Shown here one piece after another: positions 28,401 through 44,300 of a DNA stretch of 64,000 nucleotides. The stretch comes from Megascapheus bottae (Eukaryota > Chordata > Mammalia > Rodentia > Geomyidae): the NCBI GenBank assembly GCA_024803745.1, contig JANJXV010001714.1:1-64000 (forward strand), given 5' to 3'. The notes below the pieces were generated by a model. It ran no database searches and had not been told where the DNA came from. It was given only the letters and a program-made list of their open reading frames with translations. A program made the position numbers and the translations under genes. The number at the start of each line of letters is the position of its first letter. Positions within the stretch are counted from its first letter, which is position 1.

Positions 28401-31400
28401 TCACACACCTCCATTCTGTGACTTCACACACCTCCATTCTGTGACTTCACACACCTCGATCCTATGACTTCACACACCTCCATTCTATGAATTAACACAC
28501 CTCCATTCTGTGAGTTCACACACCTCCATTCTGAGTTCACACACCTCCATTCTATGACTTCACAAACCTTCATTCTGAGTTCACAGACCTCCATTCTATG
28601 ACTTCACACACCTCCATTCTATGAGTTCACTCACCTCCATTCTGACTTCACACACCTCCATTCTGACTTCACACACCTCAATTCTGTGATTTCACACACT
28701 TCCATTCTATGACTTCACACACCTCCATTCTGTGACTTCACACACCTCCATTCTGTGATTTCACACACCTCCAATCTCACTTCACACACCTCCATTTTAT
28801 GACTTCACACACCTCCATTCTATGAGTTCACTCACCTCCATTCTGACTTCACACACCTCCATTCTGACTTCACACACCTCAATTCTATGATTTCACACAC
28901 TTCCATTCTATGACTTCACACACCTCCATTCTGTGGCTTCACACACCTACATTCTGAGTTTACACACCTCCATTCTGTGACTTCACACACCTCCATTCTG
29001 TGATTTCACACACCTCCAATCTCACTTCACACACCTCCATTTTATGACTTCACACACCTCCATTCGTTGACATCAAAAAACACCATTCTATGACTTCACA
29101 CAACTCCATTTTGACTTCACACACCTCCATTCTATGAGTTCACACACCTCCATTTTATGACTTCACACACCTCCATTCTATGACTTCACACACCTCCATT
29201 CTGTGATATCACACACCTCCAATCTCACTTCACACACCTCCATTCTGTGACTTCACACACCTCCACTCTATGACTTCAAACACCTTCATTCTTACTTCAC
29301 AAACATCCATTCTGTGACTTCACACACCTCCATTCTGTGACTTCACACACCTTCATTCTGACTTCACACACCTCCATTCTGTGACTTCATACACCTCAAT
29401 TCTGTGACTTCACACACCTCCATTCTGACTTCACACACCTCCATTCTGTGACTTCACACACCTCCATTCTGTGGCTTCACACACCTCCGTTTTGACTTCA
29501 CACACTTCAATTCTGTGACTTCACACCCCTCCATTCTGTGACTTCACACACCTCTATTGTTTCACTTCACACACCTCCATTCTTTGACTTCACACACCTC
29601 CATTCCATGACTTCTCACACCTCCATTCTATGAGTTCACACACCTCCATTCTATGAGTTCACACACCTCCAATTTGACTTCACACACCTCCATTCTGACT
29701 TCACACACCTCCATTCTGTGACTTCACACACCTCAATTCTGTGACTTCACACACCTCCATTCTGACTTCACATACCTCCATTCTATGATTTCACACACCT
29801 CCATTCTATGACTTCACACACCTCCATTCTGTGACTTCACACACCACCTTTTTGACTTCACACACCTCCATTCTGTGACTTCACACACCTCCATTCTGTG
29901 ACTTCACACACCTCCGTTTTGACTTCACACACTTCCATTCTGTGACTTCACACACCTCCATTCTGTGACTTCACACACCTCTATTGTTTCACTTCACACA
30001 ACTCCATTCTTTGACTTCACACACCTCCATTCCATGACTTCACACACCTCCATTCTATGAGTTCACACACCTCCAATTTGACTTCACACACCTCCAGTCT
30101 ATGACGTCACACACCTTCATTCTTACTTCAGAAACATCCATTCTCTGACTTCACACACCTCCATTCTATGACTTCACAAACCTCCATTCTGTAACTTCAC
30201 ACACCTCCATTCTGAATTCACACACCTCCATACTGTGACTTCACACCCCTCCATTCTTCCTTCACACACCTCCATTCTATGACTTCACACAACTCCATTC
30301 TATGATTTCACACACCTCCATTCTATGACTTCACACACCTCCATTCTATGACTTCACACACCTCATTTCTGAGTTGACACACCTCCATTCTGTGATTTCA
30401 CACACCTCCAATCTGACTTCACTCACCTCCATTCGTTGACATCAAAAACAACCATTCTATGACTTCACACAACTCCATTGTGACTTCACACACCTCCATT
30501 CTATGACTTCACACACCTCCATTCTGTGACTTCACACACCTCCATTCTATGACTTCACAAACCTCCATTCTGAGTTCACAGACCTGCATTCTATGACTTC
30601 ACACACCTCCATTCTATGACTTCACTCACCTACATTCTGACTTCACACACCTCCATTCTGACTTCACACACCTCAATTCTGTGACTTCACACACCTCCAT
30701 TCTGTGATTTCATACACCTCCAATCTGACTTCACAGACCTCCATTCTATGACTTCACACACCTCCATTTTGACTTCACACACCTCCATTCTATGAGTTCA
30801 CACATCTCCATTTTCTAGCTTCACACACCTCCATTCTATTACTTCACACACCTGAATTCTATGAATTCACACACCTCCATTCTATGACTTCACACACCTC
30901 CATTCTGTGAGTTCACACACCTCCACTCTATGACTTCAAACACCTTCATTCTTACTTCACAAACATCCATTCTGTGACTTCACACACCTCCATTCTGTGA
31001 CTTCACACACCTTCATTCTGACTTCACACACCTCCATTCTGTGACTTCACACACCTCAATTCTGTGACTTCACACACCTCCATTCTGACTCCACATACCT
31101 CCATTCTATGATTTCACACACCTCCATTCTATGACTTCACACACCTCCATTCTGTGACTTCACACACCAACTTTTTGACTTCACACACCTCCATTCTGTG
31201 ACTTCACACACCTCCATTCTGTGACTTCACACACCTCCGTTTTGACTTCACACACTTCCATTCTGTGACTTCACACACCTCCATTCCATGACTTCACACA
31301 CCTCCATTTTATGAGTTCACACACCTCCATTCTATGAGTTCACACACCTCCAATTTGACTCCACACACCTCCATTCTATGACTTCACACACCTTCATTCT

Positions 31401-34400
31401 TACTTCAGAAACATCCATTCTCTGACTTCACACACCTCCATTCTCTGACTTCACAAACCTCCATTCTGTGACTTCACACACCTCCATTCTGAGTTCACAC
31501 ACCTCCATTCTGTGACTTCACACTCCTCCATTCGTTGACATCAAAAACCACCATTCTATGACTTCACACAACTCCATTTTAACTTCACACACCTCCATTC
31601 TATGAGTTCACACATCTCCATTTTATGACTTCACACACATCCATTCTATGACTTCACACACCTCAATTCTATGACTTCACACACCTCCATTCTATGACTT
31701 CACACACCTCCATTCTGTGACTTCACACACCTCCACTCTATGACTTCAAAAACCTTCATTCTTACTTCACAAACATCCATTCTGTGACTTCACACACCTC
31801 CATTATGTGATTTCACACACCTTCATTCTGACTTCACACACCTCCATTCTGTGAGTTCACAAACCTCAATTCTGTGACTTCACACACCTCCATTCTGACT
31901 TCACACACCTTCATTCCATGACTTCACACACCTCCATTCTATGACTTCACACACCTCCATTTTGTGACTTCACACACCTAAATTCTATGACTTCACACAC
32001 CTCCATTATGACTTCACACACCTCCATTCTATGACTTCACACACCTCCATTCTGTGACTTCACACACCTCCATTCTGTGACTTCACACACCTCCGTTTTG
32101 CCTTCACATACTTCCAATCTGTGACTTCACACACCTCCATTCTGTGACTTCACACACCTCTATTGTTTCACTTCACACACCTCCATTCTTTGACTTCACA
32201 CACCGCCATTCCATGACTTCACAAACCTCCATTCTATGAGTTCACACACCTCCATTCGATGAGTTCACACACCTCCAATTTGACTTCAAACATCTCCATT
32301 CTATGACTTCACACACCTTCATTCTTACTTCAGAAACATCCATTCTATGACTTCACACACCTCCATTCTGTGACTTCACACACCTCCATTCTGTGACTTC
32401 ACACACCTCCATTCTGTGACTTCACACACCTCGATCCTATGACTTCACACACCTCCATTCTATGAATTAACACACCTCCATTCTGTGAGTTCACACACCT
32501 CCATTCTGAGTTCACACACCTCCATTCTATGACTTCACAAACCTTCATTCTGAGTTCACAGACCTCCATTCTATGACTTCACACACCTCCATTCTATGAG
32601 TTCACTCACCTCCATTCTGACTTCACACACCTCCATTCTGACTTCACACACCTCAATTCTGTGATTTCACACACTTCCATTCTATGACTTCACACACCTC
32701 CATTCTGTGACTTCACACACCTCCATTCTGTGATTTCACACACCTCCAATCTCACTTCACACACCTCCATTTTATGACTTCACACACCTCCATTCTATGA
32801 GTTCACTCACCTCCATTCTGACTTCACACACCTCCATTCTGACTTCACACACCTCAATTCTATGATTTCACACACTTCCATTCTATGACTTCACACACCT
32901 CCATTCTGTGGCTTCACACACCTACATTCTGAGTTTACACACCTCCATTCTGTGACTTCACACACCTCCATTCTGTGATTTCACACACCTCCAATCTCAC
33001 TTCACACACCTCCATTTTATGACTTCACACACCTCCATTCGTTGACATCAAAAAACACCATTCTATGACTTCACACAACTCCATTTTGACTTCACACACC
33101 TCCATTCTATGAGTTTACACACCTCCATTTTATGACTTCACACACCTCCATTCTATGACTTCACACACCTCCATTCTGTGATATCACACACCTCCAATCT
33201 CACTTCACACACCTCCATTCTGTGACTTCACACACCTCCACTCTATGACTTCAAACACCTTCATTCTTACTTCACAAACATCCATTCTGTGACTTCACAC
33301 ACCTCCATTCTGTGACTTCACACACCTTCATTCTGACTTCACACACCTCCATTCTGTGACTTCATACACCTCAATTCTGTGACTTCACACACCTCCATTC
33401 TGACTTCACACACCTCCATTCTGTGACTTCACACACCTCCATTCTGTGGCTTCACACACCGCCGTTTTGACTTCACACACTTCAATTCTGTGACTTCACA
33501 CCCCTCCATTCTGTGACTTCACACACCTCTATTGTTTCACTTCACACACCTCCATTCTTTGACTTCACACACCTCCATTCCATGACTTCTCACACCTCCA
33601 TTCTATGAGTTCACACACCTCCATTCTATGAGTTCACACACCTCCAATTTGACTTCACACACCTCCATTCTATGACTTCACACACCTTTATTCTTACTTC
33701 AGAAACATCCATTCTCTGACTTCACACACCTCCATTCTATGACTTCACAAACCTCCATTCTGTGACTTCACACACCTCCATTCTGTGGCTTCACACAGCT
33801 CCATTCTGACTTCACACACCTCCATTCTGTGACTTCACACACCTCCATTCTGTGACTTCACACACCTCGATCCTATGACTTCACACACCTCCATTCTATG
33901 AATTCACACACCTCCATTCTATGACTTCACACACCTCCATTCTGTGACTTCACACACCTCCATTCTGAGTTCACACACCTCCATTCTATGACTTCACAAA
34001 CCACAATTCTGAGTTCACAGACCTCCATTCTATGACTTCACACACTTCCATTCTATGACTTCACACACCTCCATTCTGACTTCACACACCTCCATTCTGA
34101 CTTCACACACCTCAATTCTTTGACTTCACACACCTCCATTCTATGATTCCACACACTTCCATTCTATGACTTCACACACCTCCATTCTATGACTTCACAC
34201 ACCTCATTTCTGAGTTGACACACCTCCATTCTGTGATTTCACACACCTCCAATTTGACTTCACTCACCTCCATTCTATGACTTCACACACCTCCATTCGT
34301 TGACATCAAAAACAACCATTCTATGACTTCACACAACTCCATTGTGACTTCACACACCTCCATTCTGACTTCACACACCTCAATTCTGTGACTTCACAGA

Positions 34401-36765
34401 CCTCCATTCAATGATTTCACACACTTCCATTCTATGACTTCACACACCTCCATTCTGTGGCTTCACACACCTACATTCTGAGTTCACACACCTCCATTCT
34501 GTGACTTAACACACCTCCATTCTGTGATTTCACACACCTCCAATCTGACTTCACACATCTTCATTTTATGACTTCACACACCTCCATTCTGTGACTTCTC
34601 ACACCTCCATTCTATGACTTCACACTCTTCCATTGTGACGTCACACAACTCCATTCTCTGAGTTCACACATCTCCATTCTATGATTTCACACACCTCCAT
34701 TCTGACTTCACACACCTCCATTCTATGACATCAAAGACCTCGAATCTGTGACTTCACTCACCTCCACTCTATGACTTCACACTCCTCCATTCTATGACTT
34801 CCCACACCTCCTTTCTATGACTTTACCCACCTCAGTCTATGACTTCACACACCTCCATTCTGACTTCACACACCTCCATTCTGTGACTTCACACACCTCC
34901 ATTCTATTACTTCACACACCTCAATTCTATGACTTCACACACCTCCATTCTATGACTTCACACACCTCCATTCTGTTATTTCACACACCTCCATTCTATG
35001 ACTTCCAACACCTTCATTCTTACTTCACAAACATCCATTTTGTGACTTGACACACCTCCTTTCTGTGACTTCACACACCTCCATTCTGACTTCACACACC
35101 TCCATTCTGTGACTTCACACACCTCCATTCTATGACTTCACACACCTCAATTCTATGACTTCACACACCTCCATTCTGTGACTTCACACACCTCCATTCT
35201 GACTTCACACCCCTCCATTCTGACTTCACACACCTCCATTCTGTGACTTCACACACCACCTTTTTGACTTCACACACCTCCATTCTCTGACTTCACACAC
35301 CTCCATTCTGTGACTTCACAAACCTCCGTTTTGACTTCACACACTTCCAATCTGTGACTTCACACACCTCCATTCTGTGACTTCACACACCTCTATTGTT
35401 TCACTTCACACACCTCCATTCTTTGACTTCACACACCGCCATTCCATTACTTCACAAACCTCCATTCTATGAGTTCACACACCTCCATTCTATGAGTTCA
35501 CACACCTCCAATTTGACTTCACACACCTCCATTCTATGACTTCACACACCTTCATTCTTACTTCAGAAACATCCATTCTCTGACTTCACACACCTCCATT
35601 CTATGAATTCACAAACCTCCATTCAGTGACTTCACACACCTCCATTCTGAGTTCACACACCTCCTTTCTATGACTTCACACACTTCCATTCTATGACTTC
35701 ACACACCTCCATTCTGTGGCTTCACACACCTACATTCTGAGTTCACACACCTCCATTCTGTGACTTCACACACCTCCATTCTGTGACTTCACACACCTCC
35801 ATTCTGTGACTTCACACACCTCGATCCTATGACTTCACACACCTCCATTCTATGAATTAACACACCTCCATTCTGTGAGTTCACAAACCTCCATTCTATG
35901 ACTTCACACATCTCCATTCTATGAGTTCACTCACCTCCATTCTGACTTCACACACCTCCATTCTGACTTCACACACCTCAATTCTGTGATTTCACACACT
36001 TCCATTCTATGACTTCACACACCTCCATTCTGTGGCTTCACACACCTACATTCTGAGTTTACACACCTCCATTCTGTGACTTCACACACCTCCATTCTGT
36101 GATTTCACACACCTCCAATCTCACTTCACACACCTCCATTTTATGACTTCACACACCTCCATTCTATGAGTTCACTCACCTCCATTCTGACTTCACACAC
36201 CTCCATTCTGACTTCACACACCTCAATTCTATGATTTCACACACTTCCATTCTATGACTTCACACACCTCCATTCTGTGGCTTCACACACCTACATTCTA
36301 AGTTTACACACCTCCATTCTGTGACTTCACACACCTCCATTCTGTGATTTCACACACCTCCAATCTCACTTCACACACCTCCATTTTATGACTTCACACA
36401 CCTCCATTCGTTGACATCAAAAAACACCATTCTATGACTTCACACAACTCCATTTTGACTTCACACACCTCCATTCTATGAGTTCACACACCTCCATTTT
36501 ATGACTTCACACACCTCCATTCTATGACTTCACACACCTCCATTCTGTGATATCACACACCTCCAATCTCACTTCACACACCTCCATTCTGTGACTTCAC
36601 ACACCTCCACTCTATGACTTCAAACACCTTCATTCTTACTTCACAAACATCCATTCTGTGACTTCACACACCTCCATTCTGTGACTTCACACACCTTCAT
36701 TCTGACTTCACACACCTCCATTCTGTGACTTCATACACCTCAATTCTGTGACTTCACACACCGCC
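25401..36765. repeat. Second copy of the 14.2 kb super-repeat
   Basis: Seven marker units have partners at a nearly constant offset. 12015, 14869, 16238 and 17337 map to 26211, 29065, 30434 and 31533 at +14,196. 18800 maps to 33040 at +14,240. 20014 and 20541 map to 34298 and 34825 at +14,284. The two steps of 44 bases each equal one 21-base plus one 23-base unit. The left join, about 25,390-25,450, replaces the expected sequence with a piece resembling 15,270-15,500. The match ends near 36,765, where a different join follows. Very few substitutions separate the two copies, so the amplification looks recent. Confidence 0.8.
32150..36765. repeat. 4,625-base tandem pair, left copy
   Basis: CACAAACCTTCATTCTGAG (CCTTC at 32542), CGTTGACATC at 33040, 34298 and 36409, and ACCCACCTCAG at 34825 are each followed exactly 4,625 bases later by their partners at 37167, 37665, 38923, 41034 and 39450. 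It contains a long C block with the 77-codon open frame at 34817-35050. Near 32,340 it lacks 67 bases (two 23-base and one 21-base unit) that the right copy has, so the pair is not identical at that end. Confidence 0.85.
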
Positions 36766-39700
36766 ATTCCATGACTTCACAAACCTCCATTCTATGAGTT
36801 CACACACCTCCATTCGATGAGTTCACACACCTCCAATTTGACTTCAAACATCTCCATTCTATGACTTCACACACCTTCATTCTTACTTCAGAAACATCCA
36901 TTCTCTGACTTCACACACCTCCATTCTATGACTTCACACACCTCCATTCTGTGGCTTCACACACCTCCATTCTGAGTTCACACACCTCCATTCTGTGACT
37001 TCACACACCTCCATTCTGTGACTTCACACACCTCCATTCTGTGACTTCACACACCTCGATCCTATGACTTCACACACCTCCATTCTATGAATTAACACAC
37101 CTCCATTCTGTGAGTTCACACACCTCCATTCTGAGTTCACACACCTCCATTCTATGACTTCACAAACCTTCATTCTGAGTTCACAGACCTCCATTCTATG
37201 ACTTCACACACCTCCATTCTATGAGTTCACTCACCTCCATTCTGACTTCACACACCTCCATTCTGACTTCACACACCTCAATTCTGTGATTTCACACACT
37301 TCCATTCTATGACTTCACACACCTCCATTCTGTGACTTCACACACCTCCATTCTGTGATTTCACACACCTCCAATCTCACTTCACACACCTCCATTTTAT
37401 GACTTCACACACCTCCATTCTATGAGTTCACTCACCTCCATTCTGACTTCACACACCTCCATTCTGACTTCACACACCTCAATTCTATGATTTCACACAC
37501 TTCCATTCTATGACTTCACACACCTCCATTCTGTGGCTTCACACACCTACATTCTGAGTTTACACACCTCCATTCTGTGACTTCACACACCTCCATTCTG
37601 TGATTTCACACACCTCCAATCTCACTTCACACACCTCCATTTTATGACTTCACACACCTCCATTCGTTGACATCAAAAAACACCATTCTATGACTTCACA
37701 CAACTCCATTTTGACTTCACACACCTCCATTCTATGAGTTTACACACCTCCATTTTATGACTTCACACACCTCCATTCTATGACTTCACACACCTCCATT
37801 CTGTGATATCACACACCTCCAATCTCACTTCACACACCTCCATTCTGTGACTTCACACACCTCCACTCTATGACTTCAAACACCTTCATTCTTACTTCAC
37901 AAACATCCATTCTGTGACTTCACACACCTCCATTCTGTGACTTCACACACCTTCATTCTGACTTCACACACCTCCATTCTGTGACTTCATACACCTCAAT
38001 TCTGTGACTTCACACACCTCCATTCTGACTTCACACACCTCCATTCTGTGACTTCACACACCTCCATTCTGTGGCTTCACACACCTCCGTTTTGACTTCA
38101 CACACTTCAATTCTGTGACTTCACACCCCTCCATTCTGTGACTTCACACACCTCTATTGTTTCACTTCACACACCTCCATTCTTTGACTTCACACACCTC
38201 CATTCCATGACTTCTCACACCTCCATTCTATGAGTTCACACACCTCCATTCTATGAGTTCACACACCTCCAATTTGACTTCACACACCTCCATTCTATGA
38301 CTTCACACACCTTTATTCTTACTTCAGAAACATCCATTCTCTGACTTCACACACCTCCATTCTATGACTTCACAAACCTCCATTCTGTGACTTCACACAC
38401 CTCCATTCTGTGGCTTCACACAGCTCCATTCTGACTTCACACACCTCCATTCTGTGACTTCACACACCTCCATTCTGTGACTTCACACACCTCGATCCTA
38501 TGACTTCACACACCTCCATTCTATGAATTCACACACCTCCATTCTATGACTTCACACACCTCCATTCTGTGACTTCACACACCTCCATTCTGAGTTCACA
38601 CACCTCCATTCTATGACTTCACAAACCCCAATTCTGAGTTCACAGACCTCCATTCTATGACTTCACACACTTCCATTCTATGACTTCACACACCTCCATT
38701 CTGACTTCACACACCTCCATTCTGACTTCACACACCTCAATTCTTTGACTTCACACACCTCCATTCTATGATTCCACACACTTCCATTCTATGACTTCAC
38801 ACACCTCCATTCTATGACTTCACACACCTCATTTCTGAGTTGACACACCTCCATTCTGTGATTTCACACACCTCCAATTTGACTTCACTCACCTCCATTC
38901 TATGACTTCACACACCTCCATTCGTTGACATCAAAAACAACCATTCTATGACTTCACACAACTCCATTGTGACTTCACACACCTCCATTCTGACTTCACA
39001 CACCTCAATTCTGTGACTTCACAGACCTCCATTCAATGATTTCACACACTTCCATTCTATGACTTCACACACCTCCATTCTGTGGCTTCACACACCTACA
39101 TTCTGAGTTCACACACCTCCATTCTGTGACTTAACACACCTCCATTCTGTGATTTCACACACCTCCAATCTGACTTCACACATCTTCATTTTATGACTTC
39201 ACACACCTCCATTCTGTGACTTCTCACACCTCCATTCTATGACTTCACACTCTTCCATTGTGACGTCACACAACTCCATTCTCTGAGTTCACACATCTCC
39301 ATTCTATGATTTCACACACCTCCATTCTGACTTCACACACCTCCATTCTATGACATCAAAGACCTCGAATCTGTGACTTCACTCACCTCCACTCTATGAC
39401 TTCACACTCCTCCATTCTATGACTTCCCACACCTCCTTTCTATGACTTTACCCACCTCAGTCTATGACTTCACACACCTCCATTCTGACTTCACACACCT
39501 CCATTCTGTGACTTCACACACCTCCATTCTATTACTTCACACACCTCAATTCTATGACTTCACACACCTCCATTCTATGACTTCACACACCTCCATTCTG
39601 TTATTTCACACACCTCCATTCTATGACTTCCAACACCTTCATTCTTACTTCACAAACATCCATTTTGTGACTTGACACACCTCCTTTCTGTGACTTCACA

Positions 39701-41390
39701 CACCTCCATTCTGACTTCACACACCTCCATTCTGTGACTTCACACACCTCCATTCTATGACTTCACACACCTCAATTCTATGACTTCACACACCTCCATT
39801 CTGTGACTTCACACACCTCCATTCTGACTTCACACCCCTCCATTCTGACTTCACACACCTCCATTCTGTGACTTCACACACCACCTTTTTGACTTCACAC
39901 ACCTCCATTCTCTGACTTCACACACCTCCATTCTGTGACTTCACAAACCTCCGTTTTGACTTCACACACTTCCAATCTGTGACTTCACACACCTCCATTC
40001 TGTGACTTCACACACCTCTATTGTTTCACTTCACACACCTCCATTCTTTGACTTCACACACCGCCATTCCATTACTTCACAAACCTCCATTCTATGAGTT
40101 CACACACCTCCATTCTATGAGTTCACACACCTCCAATTTGACTTCACACACCTCCATTCTATGACTTCACACACCTTCATTCTTACTTCAGAAACATCCA
40201 TTCTCTGACTTCACACACCTCCATTCTATGAATTCACAAACCTCCATTCAGTGACTTCACACACCTCCATTCTGAGTTCACACACCTCCTTTCTATGACT
40301 TCACACACTTCCATTCTATGACTTCACACACCTCCATTCTGTGGCTTCACACACCTACATTCTGAGTTCACACACCTCCATTCTGTGACTTCACACACCT
40401 CCATTCTGTGACTTCACACACCTCCATTCTGTGACTTCACACACCTCGATCCTATGACTTCACACACCTCCATTCTATGAATTAACACACCTCCATTCTG
40501 TGAGTTCACAAACCTCCATTCTATGACTTCACACATCTCCATTCTATGAGTTCACTCACCTCCATTCTGACTTCACACACCTCCATTCTGACTTCACACA
40601 CCTCAATTCTGTGATTTCACACACTTCCATTCTATGACTTCACACACCTCCATTCTGTGGCTTCACACACCTACATTCTGAGTTTACACACCTCCATTCT
40701 GTGACTTCACACACCTCCATTCTGTGATTTCACACACCTCCAATCTCACTTCACACACCTCCATTTTATGACTTCACACACCTCCATTCTATGAGTTCAC
40801 TCACCTCCATTCTGACTTCACACACCTCCATTCTGACTTCACACACCTCAATTCTATGATTTCACACACTTCCATTCTATGACTTCACACACCTCCATTC
40901 TGTGGCTTCACACACCTACATTCTGAGTTTACACACCTCCATTCTGTGACTTCACACACCTCCATTCTGTGATTTCACACACCTCCAATCTCACTTCACA
41001 CACCTCCATTTTATGACTTCACACACCTCCATTCGTTGACATCAAAAAACACCATTCTATGACTTCACACAACTCCATTTTGACTTCACACACCTCCATT
41101 CTATGAGTTCACACACCTCCATTTTATGACTTCACACACCTCCATTCTATGACTTCACACACCTCCATTCTGTGATATCACACACCTCCAATCTCACTTC
41201 ACACACCTCCATTCTGTGACTTCACACACCTCCACTCTATGACTTCAAACACCTTCATTCTTACTTCACAAACATCCATTCTGTGACTTCACACACCTCC
41301 ATTCTGTGACATCACACACCTTCATTCTGACTTCACACACCTCCATTCTGTGACTTCATACAGCTCAATTCTGTGACTTCACACACCTCC
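36766..41390. repeat. 4,625-base tandem pair, right copy
   Basis: The join is visible at 36,750-36,780. There the TACACCTCAATTCTG unit, which elsewhere leads to CACCTCCATTCTGAC, instead runs into CACCGCCATTCCATGAC. That is the unit found near 32,205. From there the order of 32.2-36.77 kb is replayed, including the private CATTCGATGAG unit (36811). The repeat ends near 41,390, after which the sequence follows 22.48 kb onward. Offsets of +18,909 link 20014, 22125 and 20541 to 38923, 41034 and 39450, so this copy also descends from the 18.4-22.5 kb region. Confidence 0.85.
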
Positions 41391-44300
41391 ATTCTGACTT
41401 CACACACCTCCATTCTGTGACTTCACACACCTCCATTCTGTGGCTTCACACACCTCCGTTTTGACTTCACACACTTCAATTCTGTGACTTCACACCCCTC
41501 CATTCTGTGACTTCACACACCTCTATTGTTTCACTTCACACACCTCCATTCTTTGACTTCACACACCTCCATTCCATGACTTCACACACCTCCATTCTAT
41601 GAGTTCACACACCTCCATTCTATGAGTTCACACACCTCCAATTTGACTTCACACACCTCCATTCTATGACTTCACACACCTTTATTCTTACTTCAGAAAC
41701 ATCCATTCTCTGACTTCACACACCTCCATTCTATGACTTCACAAACCTCCATTCTGTGACTTCACACACCTCCATTCTGTGGCTTCACACACCTCCATTT
41801 TGACTTCACACACCTCCATTCTGTGACTTCACACACCTCCATTCTGTGACTTCACACACCTCGATCCTATGACTTCACACACCTCCATTCTATGAATTCA
41901 CACACCTCCATTCTATGACTTCACACACCTCCATTCTGTGACTTCACACACCTCCATTCTGAGTTCAAACACCTCCATTCTATGACTTCACAAACCCCAA
42001 TTCTGAGTTCACAGACCTCCATTCTATGACTTCACACACTTCCATTCTATGACTTCACACACCTCCATTCTGACTTCACACACCTCCATTCTGACTTCAC
42101 ACACCTCAATTCTTTGACTTCACACACCTCCATTCTATGATTCCACACACTTCCATTCTATGACTTCACACACCTCCATTCTATGACTTCACACACCTCA
42201 TTTCTGAGTTGACACACCTCCATTCTGTGATTTCACACACCTCCAATTTGACTTCACTCACCTCCATTCTATGACTTCACACACCTCCATTCGTTGACAT
42301 CAAAAACAACCATTCTATGACTTCACACAACTCCATTGTGACTTCACACACCTCCATTCTGACTTCACACACCTCAATTCTGTGACTTCACAGACCTCCA
42401 TTCAATGATTTCACACACTTCCATTCTATGACTTCACACACCTCCATTCTGTGGCTTCACACACCTATATTCTGAGTTCACACACCTCCATTCTGTGACT
42501 TAACACACCTCCATTCTGTGATTTCACACACCTCCAATCTGACTTCACACACCTTCATTTTATGACTTCACACACCTCCATTCTGTGACTTCTCACACCT
42601 CCATTCTATGACTTCACACTCTTCCATTGTGACGTCACACAACTCCATTCTCTGAGTTCACACATCTCCATTCTATGATTTCACACACCTCCATTCTGAC
42701 TTCACACACCTCCATTCTATGACATCACAGACCTCGAATCTGTGACTTCACTCACCTCCACTCTATGACTTCACACTCCTCCATTCTATGACTTCCCACA
42801 CCTCCTTTCTATGACTTTACCCACCTCAGTCTATGACTTCACACACCTCCATTCTGACTTCACACACCTCCATTCTGTGACTTCACACACCTCCATTCTA
42901 TGACTTCACACACCTCAATTCTATGACTTCACACACCTCCATTCTGTGACTTCACACACCTCCATTCTGACTTCACACCCCTCCATTCTGATTTCACACA
43001 CCTCCATTCTGTGACTTCACACACCACCTTTTTGACTTCACACACCTCCATTCTCTGACTTCACACACCTCCATTCTGTGACTTCACAAACCTCCGTTTT
43101 GACTTCACACAGTTCCAATCTGTGACTTCACACACCTCCATTCTGTGACTTCACACACCTCTATTGTTTCACTTCACACACCTCCATTCTTTGACTTCAC
43201 ACACCGCCATTCCATTACTTCACAAACCTCCATTCTATGAGTTCACACACCTCCATTCTATGAGTTCACACACCTCCAATTTGACTTCACACACCTCCAT
43301 TCTATGACTTCACACACCTTCATTCTTACTTCAGAAACATCCATTCTCTGACTTCACACACCTCCATTCTATGAATTCACAAACCTCCATTCAGTGACTT
43401 CACACACCTCCATTCTGAGTTCACACACCTCCTTTCTATGACTTCACACACTTCCATTCTATGATTTCACACACCTCCATTCTGTGGCTTCACACACCTA
43501 CATTCTGAGTTCACACACCTCCATTCTGTGACTTCACACACCTCCATTCTGTGACTTCACACACCTCCATTCTGTGACTTCACACACCTCGATCCTATGA
43601 CTTCACACACCTCCATTCTATGAATTAACACACCTCCATTCTGTGAGTTCACAAACCTCCATTCTATGACTTCACACACCTCCATTCTGTGACTTAACAC
43701 ACCTCCATTCTGAGTTCACACATCTCCATTCTATGACTTCACAAACTTCCATTCTGAGTTCACAGACCTCCATTCTATGACTTCACACACCTCCATTCTA
43801 TGACTTCACACACCTCCATCCTGACTTCACACACCTCCATTCTGACTTCACACACCTTAATTCTGTGACTTCACACACCTCCATTCTATGACTTCACACA
43901 CCTCCATTCTGTGGCGTCACACACCTACATTCTGAGTTTACACACCTCCATTCTGTGACTTCCCACACCTCAATTCTGTGATTTCACACACCTCCATTCT
44001 GACTTCACATACCTCCATTCTATGATTTCACACACCTCCATTCTATGACTTCACACACCTCCATTCTGTGACTTCACACACCAACTTTTTGACTTCACAC
44101 ACCTCCATTCTTTGACTTCACACACCTCCATTCTGTGACTTCACACACCTCCGTTTTGACTTCACACACTTCCATTCAGTGACTTCACACACCTCCATTC
44201 CATGACTTCACACACCTCCATTCTATGAGTTCACACACCTCCATTCTATGAGTTCACACACCTCCAATTTGACTTCACACACCTCCATTCCATGACTTCA
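41391..44300. repeat. Copy of 22.48-25.39 kb (offset about 18,909)
   Basis: CGTTGACATC at 42292 and ACCCACCTCAG at 42819 pair with 23383 and 23912. The tail with GTGGCGTCAC (about 43914) and CTTAATTCTG pairs with about 25,005 and 24,950. The match ends near 44,310. There the older copy goes to GTGGCTTCACACACCACC (25,400), while this one goes to GTGACTTC and a CGTTGACATC unit at 44336 in the ACCACC form. The end of this block is thus the place where the 7.35 kb repeat acquired its own order. Confidence 0.8.
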
